Source: Maledivibacter sp.
GTDB taxonomy: Bacteria; Bacillota; Clostridia; Peptostreptococcales; Caminicellaceae
Length of the DNA: 51,728 nt
Assembly (NCBI GenBank): GCA_025210375.1
Contig: JAOASB010000044.1
Coordinates: 1 to 51,728 of the forward strand
Direction of reading: 5' to 3'
Shown here: positions 8,501-15,428 of the stretch, piece after piece
Layout of the letters: the number at the start of each line of letters is the position of its first letter
Numbering within the stretch: the stretch's first letter is position 1
The notes under the pieces: model-generated
What the model was told of the DNA's origin: nothing
Database searches by the model: none
What the model saw: only the letters and a program-made list of their open reading frames with translations
Program-made: the position numbers and the translations under genes

Positions 8501-8711
8501 ATTGACCACTGTTTTAGGACTGTTTCCTCTGGCTCTAGGTATAGGAGAAGGAGCAGAAACTCAAGCTCCAATGGCGACAGTAGTTATCGGTGGATTACTT
8601 CTTTCTACATTGCTGACACTTGTATTTATACCGGTACTGTATACTATATTTGATGATTTCAATGGTTTCTTAAGGAAAAAAATATTTAAGAAAAAAAGTG
8701 CAAGAGTATAG
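5595..8711 (+). CDS. RND family multidrug efflux transporter (AcrB/SwrC-like)
   Basis: At 1038 residues it has the usual length of a hydrophobe/amphiphile efflux (HAE1) RND pump. It opens with an N-terminal helix followed by LPIDLFPEIEVPVAIVSTSY. Two large extracytoplasmic loops alternate with two six-helix bundles. In TM4, GMLVDNAIVVLENI carries the proton-relay Asp (Asp398); the second Asp of AcrB is Asn here, as is common in Gram-positive relatives. The C-terminal bundle has GIVVNNAIVLVDYI. It should use proton motive force to expel drugs, lipids or surfactants. B. subtilis SwrC is a likely analogue; the substrate cannot be read from sequence. Confidence 0.95.
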   Translation: MNLSKIAVKRPVTIAMITFIIIILGVVSLAKLPIDLFPEIEVPVAIVSTSYSGVGSQEMEELVTKPIEEAIATVSDIKNVRSISSEGSSIVVAEFTFGTDMDFAALDMREKVDMVKGFLPDEAGAPMVLKIDPNSFPIIQLSLSNGGDLAKLQVIGEDTIKPRLERLSGVASVDVSGGYENQVEIIVNQEKLKGYGLTIDRLSQILRAENLNLPGGEVKKGKQELTIRTMGEFQSLEEIENLPITLPSGGIVYLSDIADINMNYKDTEAIVKTNGKNSINISIQKQSGTNTVKVADKVNEELEKLKNEFPGIEVSVVMDQSEFIKQSIDNVVKNAIVGAFLAILILYLFLRNIRTTFIIGTAIPISIIATFTLIYFYGITLNMMTLGGLALGVGMLVDNAIVVLENIYRFRQDGYSRKEAAVKGAQEVGMAVTASTLTTVAVFLPMVFVEGITSAIFKEFSLTVAMSLGASLVVSLTLIPMLSSKFLKVDKLQGQKHHGKFRPFDFIYDAFDKVFAKVESVYKKILKWALGHRKSTVGIAIIIFLGSMASVGMVGAEFFPTTDEGQFAVNISLPEGSELNNTHGVVLEIEKDLEGIEEIETVFSTIGSSGGSFTSSNSSNTAAVNVVLKDLKDRKRSTSEVADQVRNMVRDIPGAEIGVEIVTQGMGPSGGAPISVDIKGDDLDVLKKIGDDFKVSVEGVEGTREVKSSFGDGIPEVQIRIDRKNASRYGLTAAQIASSIKGTVLGQTATRYKFDGEEIDVIIKGDSIFKESISNLGQMSIQSPMGVDVPLNQIAQVSIDRGPVTINRNDQVRTVSVTSQIMGRDLASITRDIRQVLSEYSMPEGYSYDISGQNEDMMESFQDLFLALLLAIVLVYMIIASQFESLIHPFTIMFSVPLAVSGGMFGLFITGRSLSVPGFIGVIMLAGIVVNNAIVLVDYINTRRESGENRKEAIINAGPVRLRPILMTTLTTVLGLFPLALGIGEGAETQAPMATVVIGGLLLSTLLTLVFIPVLYTIFDDFNGFLRKKIFKKKSARV

Positions 8712-8734
8712 TATAATACTATAGTGCATATTGG

Positions 8735-8803
8735 TCAAAGGGGCGGTTCACCATGTCATGGAAATATGACGAAAAGAATCGTCCCTTGGTTCACAAAAAC
8801 CCA
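8735..8803. repeat. REP-like inverted sequence
   Basis: GGGGCGGTTCACCATGTCAT, then ATGACGAAAAGAATCGTCCC and TTGGTTCAC. The pieces can fold back on each other (ATGTCAT/ATGAC, GGTTCACC/GGTTCAC-like ends). GAATCGTCCC-type motifs are common in REP-like repeats of Clostridia. A related string (GAACCACCATTTTGTCAT) occurs near 48910. It lies in the pump-tetR gap. Confidence 0.4.
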
Positions 8804-8804
8804 A

Positions 8805-8851
8805 GAGAATGACCTGAAAACTTACAACTTGGAACTTAGAACTTGGAACTA
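8805..8851. repeat. 'AACTTGGAAC' short-period repeat, copy 1
   Basis: GAATGACCTGAAAACTTACA is followed by AACTTGGAACTTAGAACTTG and GAACTAC. The same 47-base arrangement recurs at 30251-30297 just before leuA with about six differences. It is an internally repetitive, non-coding dispersed element. Confidence 0.55.
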
Positions 8852-8894
8852 CAAAGAGACTTTAGTCATTTTGTCAAGGATTCGGAGGTATAAG

Positions 8895-9494
8895 ATGGAA
8901 AATAAGAAAAGTAAAAGGGAAGCAATAATCTATTCAGCATTAAAGATGTTTGAACGTGATGGATTTCATAAGACAAAGGTTGAAGAAATTGCCAAGGGAG
9001 CTAATGTAGGTAAGGGGACTATTTACGAATATTTTGATAGCAAGAAGGATTTATTCTGTCAAATGGTTAAATATATGATGGATAAATACATTGATATAAT
9101 GAAGGAAGCCGTGGAAGAAGAAGTGGATGCTGTTACAAAGCTTCATAATCTTTTAAAGCTTCAATTGAAATTGACTGATGCCCATGGAAGCATAGGGCAT
9201 ATGATTCAGGTTCAGGTAATTAAAAGTGGCGTTGGAGAACAGCTCAAGCCAATGTTTATAGAGTTTAGAAGAAAGCAGATAGATGTGATTGAGGAAATCA
9301 TTAAAGATGGAATAGAAGCCGGCTTATTTAAGTCTGCGGATACTTATATGGCTGCATTATTCTTTATTGGTGGCTCTAATCAATTTGCCTTTGAGAAAAG
9401 CTTTATGGCAAATTTCTGTGATGAATACAAAAGTGAAATAAAGTTAGATGCTAGGGGATTCATAGATGCATTTTTAATGGGAATAAAGAAATAA
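8895..9494 (+). CDS. TetR/AcrR family transcriptional regulator
   Basis: The 199-residue protein has an N-terminal TetR helix-turn-helix (FHKTKVEEIAKGANVGKGTI, then YEYFDSKKDLF) at about residues 25-60 and a helical ligand-binding C-terminal domain. It probably represses the adaptor-pump operon in front of it through the dyad at 4270-4283 and releases it when a pump substrate binds. I start at the ATG at 8895, 6 bases after CGGAGG. The frame is open back to 8724, but that part translates repeat DNA (8735-8851) and is not protein-like. Confidence 0.9.
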   Translation: MENKKSKREAIIYSALKMFERDGFHKTKVEEIAKGANVGKGTIYEYFDSKKDLFCQMVKYMMDKYIDIMKEAVEEEVDAVTKLHNLLKLQLKLTDAHGSIGHMIQVQVIKSGVGEQLKPMFIEFRRKQIDVIEEIIKDGIEAGLFKSADTYMAALFFIGGSNQFAFEKSFMANFCDEYKSEIKLDARGFIDAFLMGIKK

Positions 9495-9531
9495 TCCTTT
9501 GAAGATTGAGATGGGATTAAGGGGGATAGGT

Positions 9532-10068
9532 ATGTATATTGGAGAAAAAGTAAGATTTAGGGCCTATGCAAAGGAAGATACAAAGCTTGCCCATGAATAC
9601 ATTAGCGATGCCGATGTCAAAAAAAATTTGACTCCGGACATTCCCTATCCTATAACTCTTCATGAAGAAGAGAAGTGGATTGAGAATCAATCGGCATTTA
9701 AGACGGAGTATAGCTTCGCCATTGAAATTCTTCAAAGTGGTGAATACATCGGTGGTTGCGGTGTAAATAAAGTAGATTGGAAAAACAGTGTCGCCGAAAT
9801 AGGTATATTTTTAGGCAAGAAATTTTGGGGTAAAGGTTATGGCTCCGATGGAATGAATCTGCTAATAAAATTTGTTTTTGAACAGATGAATATAAATAAG
9901 GTAAAGCTTAATGTCTACTCCTTTAACAAAAGAGCCATAAGATGCTATGAAAAATTGGGATTTAAACTAGAAGGGGTTCTACGTCAAGAGTTATTTAGGG
10001 ATGGACAGTATCATGATATTCACATTATGGGTATATTAAAGGATGAGTATTTCAAAAAAATACATTAG
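9532..10068 (+). CDS. GNAT family N-acetyltransferase (RimJ/RimL-like)
   Basis: The 178-residue protein begins MYIGEKVRFRAYAKED and carries the acetyl-CoA binding motif region GIFLGKKFWGKGYGSDGMNL (about residues 85-105). This is followed by NVYSFNKRAIRCYEKLGFKLEGVLRQ, typical of the RimJ/RimL branch, which acetylates N-terminal amino groups or small amines. The substrate is unknown. The ATG at 9532 is preceded by AGGGGGATAGGT and is preferred to the in-frame ATG at 9511. It follows tetR by 37 bases and is closed by a terminator, so it probably belongs to the efflux transcript. Confidence 0.88.
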   Translation: MYIGEKVRFRAYAKEDTKLAHEYISDADVKKNLTPDIPYPITLHEEEKWIENQSAFKTEYSFAIEILQSGEYIGGCGVNKVDWKNSVAEIGIFLGKKFWGKGYGSDGMNLLIKFVFEQMNINKVKLNVYSFNKRAIRCYEKLGFKLEGVLRQELFRDGQYHDIHIMGILKDEYFKKIH

Positions 10069-10073
10069 AATTT

Positions 10074-10109
10074 GCCCCCATGGGATAGATTTATCCCATG
10101 GGGGTTATT
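10074..10109 (+). terminator. Intrinsic terminator after the GNAT gene
   Basis: CCCCCATGGGATA pairs with TATCCCATGGGGG across a four-base loop and is followed by TTATTTGTT. It marks the end of the efflux locus. Confidence 0.8.
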
Positions 10110-10145
10110 TGTTAGAAAATAATAAAAACTAATTGAAATAAATAC

Positions 10146-10231
10146 AAAAATATTATATAATTCACATAAAAGTAAAAATATTCAAGATAGTGTTATTCCT
10201 ACTTTTATGAATTTATAATCATAATATTTTT
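10146..10231. repeat. Long imperfect palindrome
   Basis: Arms of about 30 bases (AAAAATATTATATAATTCAC... and its imperfect complement ending in AATCATAATATTTTT) surround about 25 bases. The shape suggests a decayed MITE or a hairpin RNA in the leader of the secreted-protein gene. I found no second copy. Confidence 0.4.
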
Positions 10232-10349
10232 ACAAGTATTACTTTGGGTACTATTTTAAGTAATAAAATCCATAGCCCTTGAGAATCTATATTACTTAAA
10301 TGGTATATAAGAGGTTAAGAAACACAAATATGATTGAGGAGTGATAAGT

Positions 10350-11315
10350 ATGAAAAGAAAGAAAAAATTGATTATCACATTAACCATCATTATGATTTTT
10401 TCCACCTTCTCTGTTTATGCTAATCCGCAAGATCAAGTCATACATAATAACGACTATGAAGAAAACCTACCTACTATATCAAGGGATGATAGCTTTATGA
10501 TACCATTGGATGAACTAAGGGGAACAACACCAAGTATGCGGGGAGATGTATACATTGGAAAGTTCTATGACGAAAACTCAACCGATGGATATAAAGAATA
10601 TGAAAACAATGGAGAAAAATATCTTGCGAGATTGAGGCATATCAAAAGAACTCATACTGAACCATATCTATGCAATTCTAAATATTTATTGAGTTTATAT
10701 AGGGGTCAGTCAAAAAGTGTTTCAAAAACCGTTTCAGATACAAGATCAACAACCATATCAGCTACAACAAGTAGTTCTAATGAAATTGAAGGTAATTTCT
10801 TTGGACAGAAAGCAACACAAACCATAAAATTTGAAGTTACTGCTTCTCGTAATTGGACGAAGACATATAGCGTTACTAAAAAAGATGTTTTCAATTTTCC
10901 CCAGGATGTTCCTAGTCAATACTCCTATATAAATCTTTACAGTGGATTTACCCACGATGTGTATGAAGCAGTAGTAGACTACGTACCCTTTGAAAAATAC
11001 GATAAAAAGACTAAAGTGACCAATATAACCACGATTTCCGAGCCAGTTATGCCCAATGAAGATGTGTACAGATATGTTGTACGCGTATATTTAGAAGATG
11101 GAAGAGTATTCCGTTATTCCGGCGTACTATCCCCAGATCAGTATAATGGTGGTGGTAGTATAAAGGATGCTCCTCAAGTAAAGAAGGTTTTAGAGAAGTT
11201 TAGCGACGGATATTATCATGAGTGTGCAAGGCGTTATAATTATAATAACAAGGGAGAACTTAAGTATGAAGTAAAAGTACCTATTCCTACTATTAAATGG
11301 GAACCACATAATTAA
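10350..11315 (+). CDS. Secreted protein of unknown function, possible beta-pore-like region
   Basis: The 321-residue protein has a classical signal peptide (MKRKKKLIITLTIIMIFSTF), with likely cleavage after SVYA at residue 25. The middle (about residues 110-160) is rich in alternating Ser/Thr (SKSVSKTVSDTRSTTISATT) and followed by TQTIKFEVTASRNWTKTYSV, then a Tyr-rich part with FTHDVYEAVVDYVPF. The alternating pattern recalls the amphipathic hairpin of aerolysin/ETX-MTX2 pore formers, but no family is recognised with certainty. GAGGAG 8 bases upstream fixes the ATG at 10350 rather than the GTG at 10341. It is flanked by terminators, so it is a single-gene unit. Confidence 0.7.
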   Translation: MKRKKKLIITLTIIMIFSTFSVYANPQDQVIHNNDYEENLPTISRDDSFMIPLDELRGTTPSMRGDVYIGKFYDENSTDGYKEYENNGEKYLARLRHIKRTHTEPYLCNSKYLLSLYRGQSKSVSKTVSDTRSTTISATTSSSNEIEGNFFGQKATQTIKFEVTASRNWTKTYSVTKKDVFNFPQDVPSQYSYINLYSGFTHDVYEAVVDYVPFEKYDKKTKVTNITTISEPVMPNEDVYRYVVRVYLEDGRVFRYSGVLSPDQYNGGGSIKDAPQVKKVLEKFSDGYYHECARRYNYNNKGELKYEVKVPIPTIKWEPHN

Positions 11316-11397
11316 AGGGAAGGGCATATTTGATTATATAAGTATGGTCGTATAATATTTATCCGTATGTATAAAGAGGGCTATGAAAAGGGATAAA

Positions 11398-11441
11398 GGT
11401 AATGGTTGTTTTCGTTTATAAGAAAACAACCATTGCCTTTT
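11398..11441 (+). terminator. Intrinsic terminator after the secreted-protein gene
   Basis: A 16-bp stem (GGTAATGGTTGTTTTC with GAAAACAACCATTGCC, one G-U pair) is followed by TTTTAT. Confidence 0.85.
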
Positions 11442-11614
11442 ATCGTGACATTTAGAACTCAAAATCCTTCATAAGGCAGTAAGATGTTTATATAAATGAA
11501 TAAACTAATAACACAAATTCTAAAAAGATCATTGCAAATATAAAGATAATAATGTTATTATGATAAATATATATTTAATAATATTGGTATTTAACATAGA
11601 TTAGGAGGGTTAGT

Positions 11615-12337
11615 GTGGAAAAGATTCCCGCATATATGAGAGTTTATGGGATATTGAAAAGGCAAATAATCGAAAGAGAATATATGGTAGGAGATTTATT
11701 GCCAGCGGAGCCAGTTTTAGAAAAGAAATTTAATGTTAGTCGTACGACCATACGTAAGGCTGTAGGAATGTTATCTAGGGAAGGTTTTGTTGTAAAAAAG
11801 CAAGGTGTAGGAACGCAAATATTGGATCATAAAACTATGCAAAATCTAAATTATGTTACTTCTATTTCTGAAACTCTAGAAAAGAAGGGGTATACAGTAA
11901 CTACTAAGTTCTTGGGTATGGATGTTATTAATCCATCTATCCAAATAGCCGCTGATTTGCAAATACAACCCTATGATAGGGTTGTGTGTATTAAACGTAT
12001 TAAGTTTGTAGAGGGTAAAGCCATAGCAATAATGAAGAATTATCTTATATATGATATGGTTCAAGGTATAAAAGATATCAATGAAAATTTTAATTCTTTA
12101 TATAAATTTGTTAAGGAGAACTATAATATTTGTATAGACGCCGCAAGGGATACTATTTCAGCAAAATCAGCAAATATATGGGAAGGAGAAATGCTGGATA
12201 TTTCTGTGGGCAGTGCATTATTGGCTTTAAGGAGGATATGTTATCAACAAAGCAAACCAGTTTGCGTAGATATTGTTAGTATTGTTGGTGATAGATATGA
12301 ATTTGTTGTAAACATGAGTGGAAGAGAAGACGATTAA
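11615..12337 (+). CDS. GntR family regulator (HutC/UTRA subfamily)
   Basis: The 240-residue protein has an N-terminal winged helix (residues about 5-75: YGILKRQIIEREYMVGDLLP, EKKFNVSRTTIRKAVGMLSREGF) and a C-terminal UTRA effector domain (about 95-235, including VCIKRIKFVEGKAIAIMKNY). UTRA regulators sense a sugar phosphate or similar metabolite, usually that of the neighbouring operon, here the deoC-kinase-ABC cluster. The start is GTG with GGAGGG 5 bases before it. The A/T-rich palindrome ATAATAATGTTATTAT at 11546-11561 upstream could be its own operator. A terminator follows the gene. Confidence 0.9.
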   Translation: MEKIPAYMRVYGILKRQIIEREYMVGDLLPAEPVLEKKFNVSRTTIRKAVGMLSREGFVVKKQGVGTQILDHKTMQNLNYVTSISETLEKKGYTVTTKFLGMDVINPSIQIAADLQIQPYDRVVCIKRIKFVEGKAIAIMKNYLIYDMVQGIKDINENFNSLYKFVKENYNICIDAARDTISAKSANIWEGEMLDISVGSALLALRRICYQQSKPVCVDIVSIVGDRYEFVVNMSGREDD

Positions 12338-12416
12338 AAAATAATAGTTATCTATATGAAAAAAATAAACAAGGCAGGTTAGGAAGTAATTTTGTTGAGT
12401 ATGCCTTATATGTATT

Positions 12417-12458
12417 AATAAACTCCCAGTTGTTTCAACCGAGGAGTTTATTTTATTT
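12417..12458 (+). terminator. Intrinsic terminator after the GntR gene
   Basis: AATAAACTCC and GGAGTTTATT form the outer stem (12417-12426 and 12443-12452), followed by TTATTTTC. It separates the regulator from the sugar operon. Confidence 0.75.
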
Positions 12459-12480
12459 TCTGAAAATAAAGAAAAACATA

Positions 12481-12510
12481 TTGACATATTAAACATAATG
12501 ACGTTATAAT
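12481..12510 (+). promoter_or_regulatory. Sigma-A promoter of the sugar operon
   Basis: TTGACA (12481-12486), 18 bases, TATAAT (12505-12510). The spacer and -10 contain ATAATGACGTTATAATG, which resembles the palindrome ATAATAATGTTATTAT upstream of the GntR gene and may be the operator. Nearly 300 bases of repeat DNA lie between this promoter and deoC. Confidence 0.7.
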
Positions 12511-12550
12511 GTAACTATGAATAATGAATTGTGTACACAAATTCATAAGT

Positions 12551-12806
12551 GAGCAAATTGCATAATTACTTTCTATAAAATCCCTATATAGATATTCCAG
12601 TTAAACAGTTAATTTATACACATCAAAAATCCCTAGAAACATCGGATATTTTGATATATATAAATTAAGTTTAACTTTGGGAAATCTATACATGTAGTTT
12701 AGAAATCTTCAAAGCTATACCACCAAATATGCTATATCTTAAGTTATTAAATCAAGGATGATATTCGCATATTAGGTTTAGCCAAGTAAGAGTTATGCAA
12801 TTTCCT
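12551..12806. mobile_element. MITE-like element (family 2) interrupted by a second repeat
   Basis: The ends are inverted repeats: GAGCAAATTGCATAATTAC at the left (12551-12569) and AGTTATGCAATTTCCTC at the right (12790-12806). The internal sequence (complement of ATATAGCATATTTGGTGGTA) matches 38173-38263. Another ~98-bp repeat (12590-12687) interrupts it, so the two elements are nested. Confidence 0.6.
12590..12687. repeat. ~98-bp palindromic repeat (family 1), copy A
   Basis: Ends AGATATTCC and GGAAATCT; the two halves pair over about 35 bases (CCAGTTAAAC...TTTATACACATC with GATATATATAAATTAAGTTT). Other copies are at 15196-15292, 15299-15394 and 34349-34445. This copy lies inside the family 2 element. 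Confidence 0.7.
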
Positions 12807-12831
12807 CAATTAAGTATAGAGGTGATAGTTT

Positions 12832-13569
12832 ATGGACAATAGTATTAGTCTAGCCGATATTGCAAGCATTATTGATATCAGTGCTGTGCGTACCGACGTG
12901 ACTTTAGCTGAGATTGAGCAAATGGTTTTATTAGCAAAACAATATAGATTTATTTGTACCTTTACAATGCCATGCTTTACAGAAAAGCTCATAGATATGC
13001 TAAAGGATGAAAAGGATATCATGGTGGGTGGTGTTGTAGGTTTTCCATCGGGGGCAGATACCACATCCATAAAGGTTGCAACAGCAAAGGAAATGAGGAT
13101 GCTAGGGTGTAATGAATTAGATATGGTGATAAATGTTGGGGCCCTTAAGAGTGGTAAATACGATAAGGTCAAGGATGATATCAAGGCAGTAGTTGAGGCC
13201 GCCGATGGATTACCGGTGAAATCAATCCTGGAAATCGCTTACCTAACCAGCGATGAAATTGTAAGAGGCAGTGAAATTGCAGTAGAAGCAGGGGTATCCT
13301 ATGTAAAAACTGGTACTGGTTGGGGTAATAAGCCCACCACTGTAGAGATAATAAAGCTTATAAAGAGAACCATTGGAGATTCAGCAAAAATAAAGGCTGC
13401 GGGAGGTATAAGAAATCTAGACACCGTTATTGAGATGATGGAAGCGGGATGTAGTAGATTTGGAATTGGACTTAATTCTGCTATTTCCATTATGAATGAG
13501 GCCAATAAACTTCTTGGTAAAGAGACCACGGGTAATAATGCTACCTTGGCTTTAAATGATAATTATTAA
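12832..13569 (+). CDS. Deoxyribose-phosphate aldolase (DeoC)-like enzyme
   Basis: The 245-residue TIM-barrel protein keeps the class I aldolase core of DERA: Asp97 (NELDMVINVGAL), Schiff-base Lys159 (YVKTGTGWG) and the second Lys188 (KIKAAGGIR). DERA splits 2-deoxyribose 5-phosphate into acetaldehyde and glyceraldehyde 3-phosphate. Several usual positions differ: CVNP is TMPC (residues 46-48), and the phosphate-binding end (GASS/GTSS type) is GIGLNSA (211-217). The substrate may therefore not be deoxyribose 5-phosphate. It is the first gene of the sugar operon, 95 bases before the kinase. The ribosome binding site GAGGTGATAG lies just before the ATG. Confidence 0.85.
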   Translation: MDNSISLADIASIIDISAVRTDVTLAEIEQMVLLAKQYRFICTFTMPCFTEKLIDMLKDEKDIMVGGVVGFPSGADTTSIKVATAKEMRMLGCNELDMVINVGALKSGKYDKVKDDIKAVVEAADGLPVKSILEIAYLTSDEIVRGSEIAVEAGVSYVKTGTGWGNKPTTVEIIKLIKRTIGDSAKIKAAGGIRNLDTVIEMMEAGCSRFGIGLNSAISIMNEANKLLGKETTGNNATLALNDNY

Positions 13570-13664
13570 TCTGTTTCTATTGACTGAACTTATTGATGGC
13601 ATGAACTCGGGTTTGAAATTTGACACGAATGATGGTTAAGTCATGAAGGGGGGAGTGAACAGAA

Positions 13665-15197
13665 TTGAACAAGTATATCATAGCATATGATTTAGGTACT
13701 GGGGGCATAAAGGCATCTCTTTACGATGCTAATGGCAATTCCATCACAAGTGCTTTTGCTTCATATGATACGTACTATCCTAGTTCAGGATGGCATGAAC
13801 AAAAGCCCATGCAGTGGTGGAATGCAGTAATAGAAACCACAAATATATTACTTAACGAGGTTGATATTGATAGGAATCATATTGAGGGAATAGGGATTTC
13901 CGGTCATAGCCTAGGCGTTATCCCCATAGACAAGGATGGAAACCTTATTAGGGAGTCCATACCAATTTGGTCGGATTCTAGGGCAGAAATCCAAGCAGAA
14001 AGGTTCTTCAAGAAAGTAGATCAGGAGGAGTGGTATATGGCCACTGGAAACGGTTTCCCGCCTCCCCTATATTCTATATTCAAGATAATGTGGTATAAGG
14101 ATAATGAACCAGAAATGTTTTCAAAGGTATACAAATTTATTGGAACTAAGGACTATATTAATTTTATGCTCACCGGTGTGGCATGCACAGATTATTCATA
14201 TGCTTCGGGAAGCGGTGTTTATGACCTTGTTAATTGGAAGTATAATGAAAAATTTATTGAGGCTTCGGGTATACCAAATTCAGTTCTTCCAGAAATTGTG
14301 GCTTCAACCAAGATATTAGGCAACCTAACACCGGCTGCTGCTAAGGCCTTGGGATTACCAGAGAGTGTAAAGGTTGTTGCTGGAGGCGTGGATAACGCTT
14401 GCATGGCATTAGGTGCCAGAGGTATAAAGGACGGCAGGGTATATACGTCTCTGGGTTCGTCGGCATGGATCGCTGTTACAGCCAGTAAACCTATTTTAAA
14501 TAGTACAAAAAGACCCTATGTTTTTACCCACTGTATTCCAGGGATGTTTACTTCAGCCACATGTATATTTGCTGCAGGTAGTTCTCTCAATTGGGTTCGA
14601 GACAATATCTGTAAGGATATGATTGATAAAGCAGAAAAAGATGGATTAGATGTGTATACTTTCATAAATGAAGCAGGGGAGGCCTCACCAATTGGAGCAA
14701 AGGGATTACTATTTAATCCTAGCTTGGCAGGTGGTTCTGGACTTGATAAATCTCCTAAAATCAGAGGAGGATTTATTGGGCTAGATCTTGCCCATAGCCA
14801 GGCAGATATGATTAGGGCAACCATGGAGGGTATAGCAATGAATTTGCGTATGGCTCTGGATGTGCTACAGGATTATACTGAGATGTCCCATCAAATGCTT
14901 ATAGTTGGTGGAGGCGGTAAAAGTAAACTATGGAGACAGATATTTGCCGATGTTTATAATAAAGAAATAATCAAAACCAATGTAGGGCAAGATGCAGGAT
15001 CCCTTGGAGCGGCGGCTTGTGCAGCTGTAGGTACTGGATTATGGAATGATTTTACCATAATAGATGAGATTCATAAGACCCAAGATATAGTAATTCCCGA
15101 TAAACCTAATAATACAGTATATGAAAGATATTTAAAGGTTTTCAGTAGGGTTGCTGATATGCAAGCGGATATTGGTGATATGCTTAGTGACTTGTAG
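13665..15197 (+). CDS. FGGY family carbohydrate kinase (xylulokinase-like)
   Basis: The 510-residue protein has the two-domain FGGY layout: N-terminal phosphate loop (YDLGTGGIK, Asp9), IWSDSRAE at about 101-108, and the catalytic-base region AGGVDNACMALG (Asp243). The C-terminal nucleotide signature is LIVGGGGKSKLWRQIFADVY, followed by AGSLGAAACAAVG. It phosphorylates a sugar or polyol with ATP in the cytoplasm, probably the one imported by the ABC system that follows. Deoxyribokinases are usually PfkB proteins, so an FGGY kinase beside a DeoC-like aldolase is unusual. The start appears to be TTG at 13665, after GGGGGGAG. A repeat begins at its stop codon. Confidence 0.88.
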   Translation: MNKYIIAYDLGTGGIKASLYDANGNSITSAFASYDTYYPSSGWHEQKPMQWWNAVIETTNILLNEVDIDRNHIEGIGISGHSLGVIPIDKDGNLIRESIPIWSDSRAEIQAERFFKKVDQEEWYMATGNGFPPPLYSIFKIMWYKDNEPEMFSKVYKFIGTKDYINFMLTGVACTDYSYASGSGVYDLVNWKYNEKFIEASGIPNSVLPEIVASTKILGNLTPAAAKALGLPESVKVVAGGVDNACMALGARGIKDGRVYTSLGSSAWIAVTASKPILNSTKRPYVFTHCIPGMFTSATCIFAAGSSLNWVRDNICKDMIDKAEKDGLDVYTFINEAGEASPIGAKGLLFNPSLAGGSGLDKSPKIRGGFIGLDLAHSQADMIRATMEGIAMNLRMALDVLQDYTEMSHQMLIVGGGGKSKLWRQIFADVYNKEIIKTNVGQDAGSLGAAACAAVGTGLWNDFTIIDEIHKTQDIVIPDKPNNTVYERYLKVFSRVADMQADIGDMLSDL

Positions 15198-15292
15198 AGA
15201 TTCCAGTCAAAACTTTAAACTATACATACAAAAAATCCCCCAGCAACATGGGATATTTGGATATGTATAAATTAAGATTTACTTGGAACTCT
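15196..15292. repeat. ~97-bp palindromic repeat (family 1), copy B
   Basis: Ends AGAGATTCC and GGAACTCT; it overlaps the kinase stop codon. It is the first of two tandem copies between kinase and binding-protein genes. Transcribed, it would form a long hairpin inside the operon mRNA. Confidence 0.7.
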
Positions 15293-15298
15293 TGATAT

Positions 15299-15394
15299 AG
15301 AGATTCCAGTCAAAACTTTAATTCATACATATCAAAAACTCTTAGAAACACTGAGTATTTTGCTATGTATAAATTAAGATTTACTTGGAACTCT
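15299..15394. repeat. ~96-bp palindromic repeat (family 1), copy C
   Basis: Second tandem copy, same orientation and ends as copy B, six bases after it. It ends 34 bases before the binding-protein start. Confidence 0.7.
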
Positions 15395-15428
15395 CTACAT
15401 AATACGGTTTTAATAAAAGGGAGGAATT

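Noticed and set aside
8724..8894. N-terminal extension of the TetR gene
   Set aside because: It translates REP-like and AACTTGG repeats, and a good GGAGG stands before the ATG at 8895.
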